NCBI GenBank assembly: GCA_905234995.1
Contig: CAJOJV010000002.1
Location: forward strand, 1 to 64,000
Origin: an uncultured Eubacterium sp.
GTDB lineage: Bacteria > Bacillota > Clostridia > Oscillospirales > Acutalibacteraceae
Direction of reading: 5' to 3'
DNA length: 64,000 nt
Shown here: one piece after another, positions 16,731 to 25,880 of the stretch
Layout: every line of letters starts with the position of its first letter
How positions within the stretch are numbered: the stretch's first letter is position 1
Position numbers and translations under genes: made by a program
Notes under the pieces: model-generated
Database searches by the model: none
What the model was told of the DNA's origin: nothing
Seen by the model: only the letters and a program-made list of their open reading frames with translations

Positions 16731-17789
16731 ATGAACGTTGGCATCATATGCGAATTCAACCCGTTTCACAGCGGGCATAAATATCTGATTGACACGCTGA
16801 AGGCGGACAGCAACAGGGTTATCTGCGTTATGAGCGGCAATTTCGTGCAGCGCGGTGAATTTGCGGTTTATGATAAATTTGAAAGAGCAAGAGCAGCGCT
16901 CAAGGGCGGAGCGGACTTAGTGCTTGAGCTGCCGAGCTGCGTTGCTACCTCATCTGCAGAGGGGTTTGCGAAGGGCGGAGTTGAGCTTCTGGAAGCGCTC
17001 GGCTGCATTGATGCGATTGCCTTCGGCGCTGAAAACGATAATCTTGACGAGCTTAAAGCAATTGCCGAAAAGCTTAAAGACAGCCGGGTTCAGGAGCAAA
17101 TTACAAATGAGATGAAAAGCGGGATATCTTACCCTGCCGCAAGGAGCATAGTGCTCGGCACGGATATTCTTGATTATCCGAACAATATTCTTGCCTGCGA
17201 ATATCTGAAATTTACTTCCCTGCCCTGCATTGCGGTTAAGCGCATCGGCGGCGGTTATAATTCCGACGACACAGAATACAGCGCATCGGCAATCAGAAGC
17301 AAGCTCTTAAATCAAAATGAAATTTGCTCTATGGCTAATTGCGAGGACGCGGTTTTATACAGGCTGCGTACGATGAGCAAAAAGGAAATCGCCGAGCTTG
17401 AGGACGTTTCAGAAGGGCTTGAAAACAGAATTTATGACGCGGTAAGAGAAGCGACGGGATTATATAATTTATACAGCCTTGTTGCAACGAAAAGATATCC
17501 GCTTTCAAGGCTGAAAAGAATAATTCTCAGAGCCTTTCTCGGCATAGATAAAGACGAACAGGCGCCGCCGTACGTCAGGCTTCTGGGCTTTAACGAAAAC
17601 GGCAGAGAGCTGCTTAGCGAGATTAAGGAAAAATCAAAGCTGCCCGTTATTTCAAAGCGCTCCGACTGCGATGAAGAACAGCTTGAATTTTTTGAAAAGG
17701 AATGTGCGCGCACGGATTTATACAATCTCGGCTTCCGTCCTCCCCGCCCCTGCGGCACGGAGCAGACGAGCAAAATAATCATAGAATAA
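16731..17789 (+). CDS. tmcAL: tRNA(Met) cytidine acetate ligase
   Basis: 352-residue YlbM/TmcAL protein that activates acetate with ATP and acetylates cytidine 34 in the anticodon of elongator tRNA-Met. The nucleotidyltransferase HIGH-like motif is FNPFHSGHKYLID at the N-terminus, with SGNFVQRGEFAVYDKFERA and the later AIRSKLL, typical of the family. It lies divergently beside acetate kinase, an arrangement that links acetate level and tRNA modification by position only. Start ATG 16731 has AAAGG 9 nt upstream. A hairpin terminator for the opposing operon follows the stop. Confidence 0.88.
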   Translation: MNVGIICEFNPFHSGHKYLIDTLKADSNRVICVMSGNFVQRGEFAVYDKFERARAALKGGADLVLELPSCVATSSAEGFAKGGVELLEALGCIDAIAFGAENDNLDELKAIAEKLKDSRVQEQITNEMKSGISYPAARSIVLGTDILDYPNNILACEYLKFTSLPCIAVKRIGGGYNSDDTEYSASAIRSKLLNQNEICSMANCEDAVLYRLRTMSKKEIAELEDVSEGLENRIYDAVREATGLYNLYSLVATKRYPLSRLKRIILRAFLGIDKDEQAPPYVRLLGFNENGRELLSEIKEKSKLPVISKRSDCDEEQLEFFEKECARTDLYNLGFRPPRPCGTEQTSKIIIE

Positions 17790-17814
17790 AAAAACGGGAG
17801 GGCAACGCCCTCCC
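17788..17814 (-). terminator. Terminator of the lacZ-comEC-holA-rnmV operon
   Basis: GGGAGGGC-AAC-GCCCTCCC, an 8-bp perfect GC-rich stem (17796-17814), followed on the minus strand by CG and seven T. On the plus strand it is followed only by TATTAATATATT, a weaker terminator for tmcAL. Confidence 0.85.
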
Positions 17815-17816
17815 TA

Positions 17817-18389
17817 TTAATATATTAGTTTTTCAAATTCCGCTTTGGTATAATTTGAATTAAGATAAGTTAAAAGTGAATTTGTTGAAAGGAATTCCGG
17901 GAGATTGAGCTTTTTAAGAAGCTCTTTTTTCTTTTCCCTTGCATTCGGCGTTCCCGATATGCCTGCTGCATAAAGGTCATAATTAGTTATGCGCTCCCTA
18001 TTTTCGGCAGCGCTTGGCTTTACGCCCGCCTTTTCAAAGAGGGCGATGAGCGTTTCATCGTCTATTCCCTCAACGCCGAGCTTGCCCTCCTTGGAGGGCT
18101 CTGCTTTCCTTTTTTCCTTTCCGAAAACGTCCGGAATATAAATATGCTTGATACGCTCCGCGGGAATGCCGTTAGCAATATAGTTTCTTATCTGAAAGCC
18201 CGAATGGTCCGAATCGGTAAGAAGTATAATCCCCTGCTCCTCGGCAAGCTTTCTGATAAGGGCAAGCCTTTCCTTATCCTTATAAATCTGAAAGCCGTTG
18301 GTTTCAACGATAAAGGCATCAAGAAGGTTTGAAAGCTTTATTTTATCATATCTTCCCTCAACGATAACCGCCTCTTTAACCTTAATCAT
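17817..18389 (-). CDS. rnmV: Ribonuclease M5-like TOPRIM protein
   Basis: 190-residue TOPRIM nuclease that matures 5S rRNA in Firmicutes. The TOPRIM elements are KEAVIVEGRYDKIKL (residues 4-18) with the catalytic glutamate and ILLTDSDHSGFQIRN with the aspartate pair; the C-terminal part matches the RNase M5 extension (GTPNAREKKKELLKKLNLP). Start is ATG 18389, 6 nt after GAGG; it overlaps holA by 8 nt, showing coupling. Last gene of the lacZ-comEC-holA-rnmV run. Confidence 0.85.
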   Translation of the reverse strand: MIKVKEAVIVEGRYDKIKLSNLLDAFIVETNGFQIYKDKERLALIRKLAEEQGIILLTDSDHSGFQIRNYIANGIPAERIKHIYIPDVFGKEKRKAEPSKEGKLGVEGIDDETLIALFEKAGVKPSAAENRERITNYDLYAAGISGTPNAREKKKELLKKLNLPEFLSTNSLLTYLNSNYTKAEFEKLIY

Positions 18390-19431
18390 AAGCAACCTCT
18401 TTTGAAATCAAAAGCAGCTTTACCATCGTTTCCTCAAGGATGAGGCGAGAATTAGCCGCGGTGCTTTTGAGGTTATTATCCGCAAGCATAAGCACGTCAA
18501 GCGATTTGCGAAGCTGATTGACGGAAAGCGAAGCGCAGTCACGCGAAGCGTTTCTCAGCGCAAATTCCCTGCCCTTATAATTATAATAGTTTGCAACGTC
18601 GTCAAAGCTCTGCCCTGCAATTTTGGCGCACTTCACCCTATACATATCTATAAAGCAGTTTGAGATAACCGCAAGGACTGAAACCGGCTCCTCCTTTGCC
18701 TCAAAAAGCGCTCCGAGCACGGAATAAGCTTTATCATAATCTCCCCTGACGATTGCCTTGGATAAATCAAAAACCTTTGCCTGAAGCGATTTAACGGCAA
18801 GCTTATCAATAACCGCCTTGGTAATCTCCTGCCCCTTGGCATAGGAGGAAAGCTTTTCGGTTTCATTAAGGAGAGTTTTGATATCGCTGCCCGAAACGGA
18901 AATCAGATAGCGCGCATTATCCGCAGAAAGCGAAGCGCCCCTTTTTTTGCAGCCGCTGACGAGGAGCTTAACCAAATCGCCCTCCGTGCGCTTTTCAAGA
19001 TTGACGGAGGCGCCTGCCTTCGAAAAGGCTGCCTCAACGTTTTTCCATTTTGAATTTTTCCTTATATCCACCTCAACGGAATCATACCAGAAAAGCAGCA
19101 CCGTTGACGGAGGAATGTCCGCAAGATATTCCTTAATCAAATCGACATCCGAAGCGGATTTATCAAAGGGATAATCGCAGACGAGGATGAGATTATACTC
19201 GCTCATCATTGGCAGCATATCCGCATCCTTAAGAATATCCTCAAGCGGAGTTTTTTTGCCGTTAAAGGAATGCAGGTTGAAATCCCTGAAGGTTTTATCG
19301 ACGATCATATCCGTAAGCTTGCCAACGTAAAACTCTTTCAGATAGCCCTCCTCGCCGTATATGAAATAAGCATTGAGAAGCTCATTATCCTTTAACTGCT
19401 GTTTTAATTCCTGTTCGTTTAATCTTGCCAT
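18382..19431 (-). CDS. holA: DNA polymerase III subunit delta
   Basis: 349-residue clamp-loader delta subunit that opens the sliding clamp at the replication fork. The N-terminus LKDNELLNAYFIYGEEGYLKEFYVGKL is the usual family opening, followed by the AAA+-like but Walker-less middle domain and the helical collar domain (residues 215-340, SLQAKVFDLSKAIVRGDYDKA...). It overlaps comEC by 13 nt and rnmV by 8 nt. The comEC-holA neighbourhood is common across Firmicutes (in Bacillus, comEC-yqeN). Confidence 0.9.
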   Translation of the reverse strand: MARLNEQELKQQLKDNELLNAYFIYGEEGYLKEFYVGKLTDMIVDKTFRDFNLHSFNGKKTPLEDILKDADMLPMMSEYNLILVCDYPFDKSASDVDLIKEYLADIPPSTVLLFWYDSVEVDIRKNSKWKNVEAAFSKAGASVNLEKRTEGDLVKLLVSGCKKRGASLSADNARYLISVSGSDIKTLLNETEKLSSYAKGQEITKAVIDKLAVKSLQAKVFDLSKAIVRGDYDKAYSVLGALFEAKEEPVSVLAVISNCFIDMYRVKCAKIAGQSFDDVANYYNYKGREFALRNASRDCASLSVNQLRKSLDVLMLADNNLKSTAANSRLILEETMVKLLLISKEVAYD

Positions 19432-21422
19432 TTATTTAATCTCCGATAATGCCCGCTGCCGCCGCTTTCGACGGTGATTATATAATCATACTGCACGGGC
19501 TGAGAAAATGAATTATTATCAAAAGTATATTCGCTGCCGTTAACCGTGACGTTAACAACGCTCTCGTTATATTTTACATTAACACCCTGCCATAAATCAA
19601 CATCAAATTCGGAAAGGGAGAGAATATTTTTACAATCGCCGAGCTTTTGCGGAAGGTTTTTATCGCTCGTACAGATATAATTTACTGCGCTGCAGCTCTC
19701 TGCAAGTGACTGAGCCTTTTCGGACGAACAGTTATCAAGCACAAGGAGCAGGGACAGCCTGTTTGCATTAATAATGTGCTTTGCCGAATATACCTGAGAA
19801 AATTCGTTAACGCCTGCTACAAAGGCATAATTATCATCATAAACTATATAAGCCGTTGAATTAACGCCTGCAATTGCCCTGACGTGGGTTTTATTCATAT
19901 CGGCAAAAGCGCCTAAAATACAAATTATACAGAACGTGACTGAGGATAGCAGCGCGCAGAGGCGCATTGCTTTTCTGCGCCTGAAAATAAATCCGACACC
20001 GAATATTGCAAACACGAACGCAACAGCAAGGGCAATATAAGAATAATCAAGATAAATCATCGAAAAGGCAATGCCTGCAGCATCGGTTGCAAGCTTTATA
20101 AGAAGCCCTGCGAACAGGCGGATTACAAAGACAAGCGCCGCAGAAATTAATTTTACTTTATACAGCGGAATAAACAGAAATGAAGTAATTAATACTACCT
20201 GCGCAAGCGGGATTGAAAGGAAGCTTATCAACAGACCGATAATGCTTGCCTGCCCAAAAAAGAACATCATCACGGGCAGGGTTGCAAGAAACACGGAGAG
20301 TGAGAGAATTATACCGTCCGCCGCGAAAGCAAATACTTTATTCTTAATTCTGTCCGCTTTAAAATAACGGCGAAGCGGCTTATTCAGCGTAAGAATTCCG
20401 AGCACGGCGGTATAGGAAAGCATTGCGCCCGCGTCCGTAACTGCAAAGGGATTAAAGAAGCAAACGAGAAACGCAGCCAAGCCAAGCGAATTCAGACTGT
20501 CGCTTTTCTGCCGTGAAGCCTTGCCGATAAGAAATACCAGCATCATTATGCCTGCTCTTATCATAGACGGAGCAAAGCCCGAAAGCATTATATAAAACAG
20601 CACGAGCACGCCGCTTAACGCGCAACGCGGAACAACGGGAACGCTTAGCCTCCTTAAGAAATAATACGCAGTGCCGCTGAGCACCATAAGATGCAAGCCC
20701 GAAACCGCAACAAGATGCGCAAGTCCGCTTGCTTTGAAGCCTTCATAAACCTCTGCCCCCAAATCGGATTTATTGCCCGTGAGAACGGCAAGCGCAAGCG
20801 CGCCCTCATCTCCGCCGATATAGGCGCTGAATACCGACCTGAGGTGAAAGCGAAAATCAAGAACATACCGCAGCGAATTATTAACGAGCTCGCCCGTTGA
20901 AACGATATCATCGGCAGGAGTTGCCTTAAGGAAAACCTTATCTGCATAAGCGCCGTAAGAATTATAGGCGTCCTCGGCATAATCGGTAAATTTCAGCTCG
21001 CCCTGAAGCAGCTCGTAATAATCAGCATCAAGCGGAGTATATGTATATAACCTCAGCTTGATATTCTGCGGCGCGCCGTTTATCCTTATTGCATTGGTTT
21101 TCACCGTATAGGAATAGCCGTTTTCTGTTTTCTTTTCCATATCAACGATATAGAAATCCGCAAGAGCATTTTTATTCGCAAGCTGAGCCTGCGGAGCATA
21201 GTTCGTATAATAATCTGCGCTGAACATCAGAGCTGAAATCATTATCGAAAACAGGCAGAGCGGCACTGCAACCGCACGCCTCGTTTTGCCGATCAGGAGC
21301 GAAGCAATAAAAAGAGCACCTGCGGCAACAGCAGCCGCAAGCGCCCATTTAACGTTCAGGAAATTGAGGACTATGAGAGTGAGCGCAAAGGAAAAGCCGA
21401 TATGCGCAAACGCTCTTTTCAT
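19419..21422 (-). CDS. comEC: ComEC/Rec2 DNA uptake channel, with degenerate metallo-beta-lactamase domain
   Basis: 667-residue membrane protein forming the channel for transforming DNA. After two N-terminal helices and a beta-rich exterior domain (about 85-190) comes the Competence domain with GLAHLVAVSGLHLMVLSG and multiple membrane helices to about residue 500. The C-terminal 165 residues occupy the place of the metallo-beta-lactamase-like nuclease domain but contain no HxHxDH metal motif. Start ATG 21422 has GGAGG 7 nt upstream. It begins 18 nt after lacZ and overlaps holA. Confidence 0.87.
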   Translation of the reverse strand: MKRAFAHIGFSFALTLIVLNFLNVKWALAAAVAAGALFIASLLIGKTRRAVAVPLCLFSIMISALMFSADYYTNYAPQAQLANKNALADFYIVDMEKKTENGYSYTVKTNAIRINGAPQNIKLRLYTYTPLDADYYELLQGELKFTDYAEDAYNSYGAYADKVFLKATPADDIVSTGELVNNSLRYVLDFRFHLRSVFSAYIGGDEGALALAVLTGNKSDLGAEVYEGFKASGLAHLVAVSGLHLMVLSGTAYYFLRRLSVPVVPRCALSGVLVLFYIMLSGFAPSMIRAGIMMLVFLIGKASRQKSDSLNSLGLAAFLVCFFNPFAVTDAGAMLSYTAVLGILTLNKPLRRYFKADRIKNKVFAFAADGIILSLSVFLATLPVMMFFFGQASIIGLLISFLSIPLAQVVLITSFLFIPLYKVKLISAALVFVIRLFAGLLIKLATDAAGIAFSMIYLDYSYIALAVAFVFAIFGVGFIFRRRKAMRLCALLSSVTFCIICILGAFADMNKTHVRAIAGVNSTAYIVYDDNYAFVAGVNEFSQVYSAKHIINANRLSLLLVLDNCSSEKAQSLAESCSAVNYICTSDKNLPQKLGDCKNILSLSEFDVDLWQGVNVKYNESVVNVTVNGSEYTFDNNSFSQPVQYDYIITVESGGSGHYRRLNKWQD

Positions 21423-21440
21423 AATCAATCCTCCGTGTTT

Positions 21441-24400
21441 TTACTTTTCTGCCTTAATCGGCTCAATCATATAGCTATAGCTCTGCTTAACACCCTTATG
21501 CATAATATACGGCTCGCGGAGCGCTGCGTCGCCCGGTTGGTCGCCGCCCACGCCGCAAAGCATATGGTCAATATTAAGCTGGGTTATATCGTTATTATAA
21601 GGAATATTGTGAACGTGGGTTGCGTTTTCCAAATCCTCGGTTGTATAGTGATGAGCGCTGAAATTAAGCAAATCTCCGAAATAAGACGTAATCTTAAAGC
21701 CGTTGCCCTGCCTGTCCGTAATCGTGAGATATTTAACGTCGCAGCGGTTTGAGCTTTCCTGCGGGCGCATATATCTGTAATCAAGCTTGGTTACGGTTGA
21801 TTTATAGGTGCTGATTTTGGCGCCCGTTTTTCTGTCGCAATAAGTCGGGTGCGGACCTCTGCCGTACCAGTTAACATATTCCATTTTGCCGTCCAGAGTC
21901 ATCCTTGAGCCGAACTTTATCATATCCGCAGTCGGCACTGCGCTGTGATAAACGTAAATCCTTCTGTCTGCAAAGAATTTATAGGTTGATACAGCGCTTT
22001 TAAGCTGCGGCGTGCTCCAGGCAATGTGCACCTCAACGCAGGTATCGCCGGGCTTAACAACCTCCGTGCGAACGGCGTTTGCCCTGTGGCTTGCGGAGCG
22101 CCATTTATAATACGGATTTGACGAAATCATAAACGGCAGGAAATTGAGAATTCCGATATCATTATCCGTAAGTGCACGGAAGTAATAAGGCTCAAGCGGA
22201 GCTTTCAGCTTTTCCCTGCCCTCAATTGAAATGCTCGTTATTCTTCCGTTTTCAACCTTAACGGCATATGCGTCGCCGCTGATATCAACGGTGTTGCCCT
22301 TCTGCGTGTAAGTAATCTCGCCGTTAACCTCGGGGGCTTCGGGCTGCGGAGCCTCGTTCAATACGAACTGATCCCAGGCAATTTCATAATTTGACTTTAA
22401 GCCGAGAGTTTTCTTCTTGGTGAAAAATGAAATTGTGAGCACGACCTCTTTATCGGTCGGGAAGCTGTCAAGCTTATACGGAATTGTGATAAAGGTTTCG
22501 GAAAGCGGAGCGCACTCAAATTTATCAAGCTCGCCCGAAGCAATAATCTCGCCCTCCGCCTCAACGCTCCAACGGCAGGTGAAGGCGGAAACGTCAGTAA
22601 ACAGGAACTTATTTTTAACCTTATAAGTGCCCTTGTTAATATCAAACGCCTCTGTTTTGATTTCCTGATAAACCTTTTTAACCTCGTTAATCTGCGGGTG
22701 CGGATTGCGATCGGCGCCGATTATGCCGTTTGCGCAGAAATAGGTGTTTGAGCCCGAAATAGCGGTTGTGTTCGGAATATCTATCGCGGGGCTTGGCTCG
22801 TCCTTTTCAAAGTCCGTGCCGTAAAGCCACATATCGTTGCCGTCCTCGTCAATCCTGTGAATCGACTGGTCAACGAAATCCCAGATAAAGCCGCCGCACA
22901 TATTATCGTATTTTTCAAAATCATCCATATACTCCTGGAAATTTCCGAGGGAATTTTCCATTGAATGAGCATATTCGCAAAGAAGAATCGGCTTGCCCGC
23001 ATACATTTCCGCCTTAATCGGCTTATTATCTGCCGCAAGCTGATTTGCAATATTATCATAAAGCGAGGTTTTGATTTCCTCTTTTTTGCCGAGCTTTTCC
23101 ATAATATCCGCGCCGGGATACATACGTGAAATAACGTCGCTCTTAGTTAAATCAAAATCGCCCTCATAGTGGAACTGGCGGGTATCGTCAAGCTTGAGCG
23201 CAGCCTCCTTCATCTTCATAAAGTTGCTGCCGTCGCCCGCCTCGTTGCCGAGGCTCCACATAAATATGCAGGGGTTATTTCTATCGCGAAGAACCATTCT
23301 CTGCATACGGTCAACGACCGCCTCCGTCCACATGGGGCTGCTGCCCGGAACGCCCTTGCGGCGAACGCCGTGGGATTCCACGTCAGCCTCATCCATAACA
23401 TAAAAGCCGTATTTATTTGCCATATCGTAAAAATACGGGTCATTGGGGTAATGCGAGGTGCGGATGGAGTTGATATTATTCTGCTTCATAATATCCATAT
23501 CCTGCGAATATCTTTCGCGCGGAACAGCCCAGCCGTGGTCAGAGTCAAAATCATGGCGGTTAACGCCCCTTACCATAAGCGGCATACCGTTGAAATATAT
23601 CTTTTCGCCCTTAATCTCTACCTGCTTGAAGCCGACGTTATACGTCTTTACGGCAACGATTTTTTTGCCGAGCTTAAGGGTTATAACGAGCGTGTAAAGA
23701 TTGGGATGCTCTGCCGACCATTTTTTCGGATTTTTAATATTTGCGGTAATGTTGAGCTTCGTCTGCTCCTTACCAAGGGTAAACTCTGCGCTGCCGAGCT
23801 CAAGCTCACGCCCCGTGTCCGAAATCAGATAAGCCTCGGCGCGCGCCTTGCCCTTTTTATCAGAATAGTTATTAACGTAGATATCAAGAATTGCATCGGC
23901 ATCCTTATATATTGTATCAAACTTGGTTCTGAAAAAGAAATCGCGCAGGCAAACGCCGCTTTCGGCATAGAGATAAACCTCACGGTAAATGCCGCTGAGC
24001 CACCACATATCCTGGTCCTCAAGATACGTACCGTCGCAATAACGGTAAACCTTTGCCGTTACGATATTTTCCTTGCCGAATTCCACGAATTCGGTTACGT
24101 CAAATTCGTGAGGGGTCATTGAGCCCTGGCTGTAGCCGACATATTTGCCGTTAACGTAAACCTCAAGCGCAGCCTTTGCAGCGCCGAAATGCAGGAATAT
24201 TTCCCTACCCTTCCATCTGCCGTCAAGCTCAAAGCGGCGGCGGTAAAAGCCGATTTCCTGCAGCTTATGATTGATTGACGGAATGCTGTGCTTGCTGCGG
24301 CTGATTGCCTTCGGGAAGGTGCTTGCATAATAGAGCGGCACGGAATAGCCCTCCGTCTGCCAGACGGAAGGAACGGTTATTTCATCCCATTCGCTGTCGT

Positions 24401-24605
24401 CAAAATCAACAGCCTCAAAATCAGCCGGCTGATTCTTAATTCCCTGCTGCCAGAGGAATTTCCACTGACCGTTTAAGGATTGCTTATATTTGCAATCCTC
24501 ATCGGACATGGCGGATTCAACGTCGTCATAAGGAAGGGCAAGCACGTGCCCGTCCTCCTTATTTTCCTTAATAATCGCAGGATTTTCCCATTTGAATTTT
24601 TCCAT
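21441..24605 (-). CDS. lacZ: Beta-galactosidase, glycoside hydrolase family 2, LacZ type
   Basis: 1054-residue cytoplasmic enzyme splitting beta-galactosides such as lactose. Domain order is sugar-binding (SLNGQWKFLWQQG, about 45), immunoglobulin-like, TIM barrel with the acid/base glutamate in WSLGNEAGDGSN (about 450) and the nucleophile in LLCEYAHSMENSLG (about 543), then the C-terminal beta-sandwich with NWYGRGPHPTYCDRKTGA. No signal peptide. No sugar transporter or regulator is beside it; instead it heads a transcript that continues into comEC-holA-rnmV with only 18 nt between. Promoter at 24636-24664. Confidence 0.95.
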   Translation of the reverse strand: MEKFKWENPAIIKENKEDGHVLALPYDDVESAMSDEDCKYKQSLNGQWKFLWQQGIKNQPADFEAVDFDDSEWDEITVPSVWQTEGYSVPLYYASTFPKAISRSKHSIPSINHKLQEIGFYRRRFELDGRWKGREIFLHFGAAKAALEVYVNGKYVGYSQGSMTPHEFDVTEFVEFGKENIVTAKVYRYCDGTYLEDQDMWWLSGIYREVYLYAESGVCLRDFFFRTKFDTIYKDADAILDIYVNNYSDKKGKARAEAYLISDTGRELELGSAEFTLGKEQTKLNITANIKNPKKWSAEHPNLYTLVITLKLGKKIVAVKTYNVGFKQVEIKGEKIYFNGMPLMVRGVNRHDFDSDHGWAVPRERYSQDMDIMKQNNINSIRTSHYPNDPYFYDMANKYGFYVMDEADVESHGVRRKGVPGSSPMWTEAVVDRMQRMVLRDRNNPCIFMWSLGNEAGDGSNFMKMKEAALKLDDTRQFHYEGDFDLTKSDVISRMYPGADIMEKLGKKEEIKTSLYDNIANQLAADNKPIKAEMYAGKPILLCEYAHSMENSLGNFQEYMDDFEKYDNMCGGFIWDFVDQSIHRIDEDGNDMWLYGTDFEKDEPSPAIDIPNTTAISGSNTYFCANGIIGADRNPHPQINEVKKVYQEIKTEAFDINKGTYKVKNKFLFTDVSAFTCRWSVEAEGEIIASGELDKFECAPLSETFITIPYKLDSFPTDKEVVLTISFFTKKKTLGLKSNYEIAWDQFVLNEAPQPEAPEVNGEITYTQKGNTVDISGDAYAVKVENGRITSISIEGREKLKAPLEPYYFRALTDNDIGILNFLPFMISSNPYYKWRSASHRANAVRTEVVKPGDTCVEVHIAWSTPQLKSAVSTYKFFADRRIYVYHSAVPTADMIKFGSRMTLDGKMEYVNWYGRGPHPTYCDRKTGAKISTYKSTVTKLDYRYMRPQESSNRCDVKYLTITDRQGNGFKITSYFGDLLNFSAHHYTTEDLENATHVHNIPYNNDITQLNIDHMLCGVGGDQPGDAALREPYIMHKGVKQSYSYMIEPIKAEK

Positions 24606-24635
24606 AGTCTTTACCCCTATAAAGTACTTATATAT

Positions 24636-24664
24636 ATAATAATGTATAGCTTAAGAAATGTCAA
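24636..24664 (-). promoter_or_regulatory. Sigma-A type promoter of lacZ
   Basis: Minus strand TTGACA (24664-24659), 17-nt spacer, TATTAT (24641-24636). Leader of about 25 nt to the ribosome site AGGGG. No operator palindrome or cre site was recognised overlapping it. Confidence 0.75.
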
Positions 24665-24689
24665 TAAAAGGAAACCGACAATGGGTTAG

Positions 24690-24752
24690 ACAAATTGGGA
24701 TTTGTCGGGCTAGTGACCACTTCGGGCTCTGCACGACAACCTCCGATTTGTT
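24690..24752. repeat. Short interspersed element with inverted ends (copy B)
   Basis: Ends ACAAATTGGGATTTGTCG and CGACAACCTCCGATTTGTTT are inverted repeats; the middle CTAGTGACCACTTCGGGCT matches part of the larger copy at 50094-50317. It lies in the 234-nt gap between divergent lacZ and femX, immediately upstream of the lacZ promoter. Confidence 0.6.
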
Positions 24753-24779
24753 TATTTTATATTGCTATGATAATTAATA

Positions 24780-24809
24780 TAGACAAGCCTGTTAAGGTTA
24801 TGTTATAAT
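24780..24809 (+). promoter_or_regulatory. Promoter of the femX-racemase pair
   Basis: TAGACA (24780-24785), 18-nt spacer, TATAAT (24804-24809), then GGAGG 6 nt before the ATG at 24840. Confidence 0.6.
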
Positions 24810-24839
24810 ATTATTCAGAATTATTTCTCGGAGGTTCGT

Positions 24840-25880
24840 ATGATAGTCAGAGTTAATGAGGCAAATCTTGCTGAATATGAAGAGTTTATAAAAAGGCATC
24901 CAAAGGGCTTATTCCAGCATTCATCAAAATGGGCGAAGGTTAAATCCGCCTGGAAGTTTGAGGCTATAATGCTTAAGGATGATGAAAGCGGCGAAATCAA
25001 GGGCTCGGCGGCAGTGCTTATCCGTTTCGTGCCCGTAATCAAAAACGCGCTGTTTTACGTTTGCAGGGGCTTCGTTGCGGACGAGGAGGATTTTGACACC
25101 TTTGACAAGCTCTTTGACGGATTGCTTGAGCTTGCCAAGGAATACAAGGCTTACTGCATAAAGATTGACCCCGAAATCGTTATTGAAAACAAGGCATACA
25201 AGGAGCACCTTGTTTCAAAGGGATTTAAAGAGCTTAACCCCGGCTGTATGGATTTTGAAAATGTTCAGCCGCGCTTCGTTTACTGCTTTGATTACAACGG
25301 GCTTTCCGAGGAGGAGCTTATGCTCACCTTTAAGCCCGACTACCGTAACCGCATAAGAAAAGCGCCCAAAAAGGGCGTTGAGGTTAAAATTATGGGCAAG
25401 GAAGCGCTTGACGATTTCGTTAGCATTATGGCTGAAACGGGAGAGCGCGATAATTTCTCAACCCGCCCGAAATGGTATTTTGAAAAAATCCTTGACTGCA
25501 TGGGCGAGGACGCAAGGCTCTATATGGCGTATTACGAGGGCAAGGCAATTGCAGGCACGATTGCGATTAAATGGGGCGAAAACGTGATGAAATACCAATA
25601 CGGCGCTTCATCAAATGCGCACAGAAACGTTTACCCGAACTATGCTTTACAATGGGCTATGATGCAGTGGGGGCTTGAATGCAACTGCAAGACCTACGAC
25701 TTCGGCGGAATCAGCGGCGACTGCCAGAATCCGGATAACCCGCACTACGGACTGTGGCGCTTCAAGCACGGCTTCGGCGGATATATGAAGGAATTCATAG
25801 GCGAGTTTGATTACGTTATCAACAAGCCCGTTTATAATATGTATAACATTGCAATGGATTTGAAAAAGAAGATAAGATGA
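24840..25880 (+). CDS. FemX/FemAB-type peptidoglycan bridge aminoacyltransferase
   Basis: 346-residue protein with the double-GNAT fold of Fem transferases, which use aminoacyl-tRNA to add amino acids to the lipid II stem peptide. Recognisable parts are FQHSSKWAKVKSAWKFEAIML near the N-terminus, LMLTFKPDYRNRIRKAPKKG (about 160-180, coiled-coil entry) and the C-terminal WAMMQWGLECNCKTYDFGGISGD with HYGLWRFKHGFGG. It acts at the cytoplasmic face of the membrane. The stop overlaps the start of the alanine-racemase-like gene (ATGA), so both are made together, pointing to a joint role in supplying and using an amino acid for cross-bridges. Which amino acid is unknown. Confidence 0.85.
   Translation: MIVRVNEANLAEYEEFIKRHPKGLFQHSSKWAKVKSAWKFEAIMLKDDESGEIKGSAAVLIRFVPVIKNALFYVCRGFVADEEDFDTFDKLFDGLLELAKEYKAYCIKIDPEIVIENKAYKEHLVSKGFKELNPGCMDFENVQPRFVYCFDYNGLSEEELMLTFKPDYRNRIRKAPKKGVEVKIMGKEALDDFVSIMAETGERDNFSTRPKWYFEKILDCMGEDARLYMAYYEGKAIAGTIAIKWGENVMKYQYGASSNAHRNVYPNYALQWAMMQWGLECNCKTYDFGGISGDCQNPDNPHYGLWRFKHGFGGYMKEFIGEFDYVINKPVYNMYNIAMDLKKKIR

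Noticed and set aside
23169..24122. 317-codon open frame inside lacZ on the plus strand
   Set aside because: Composition is that of a reverse reading of LacZ; no promoter or ribosome site.
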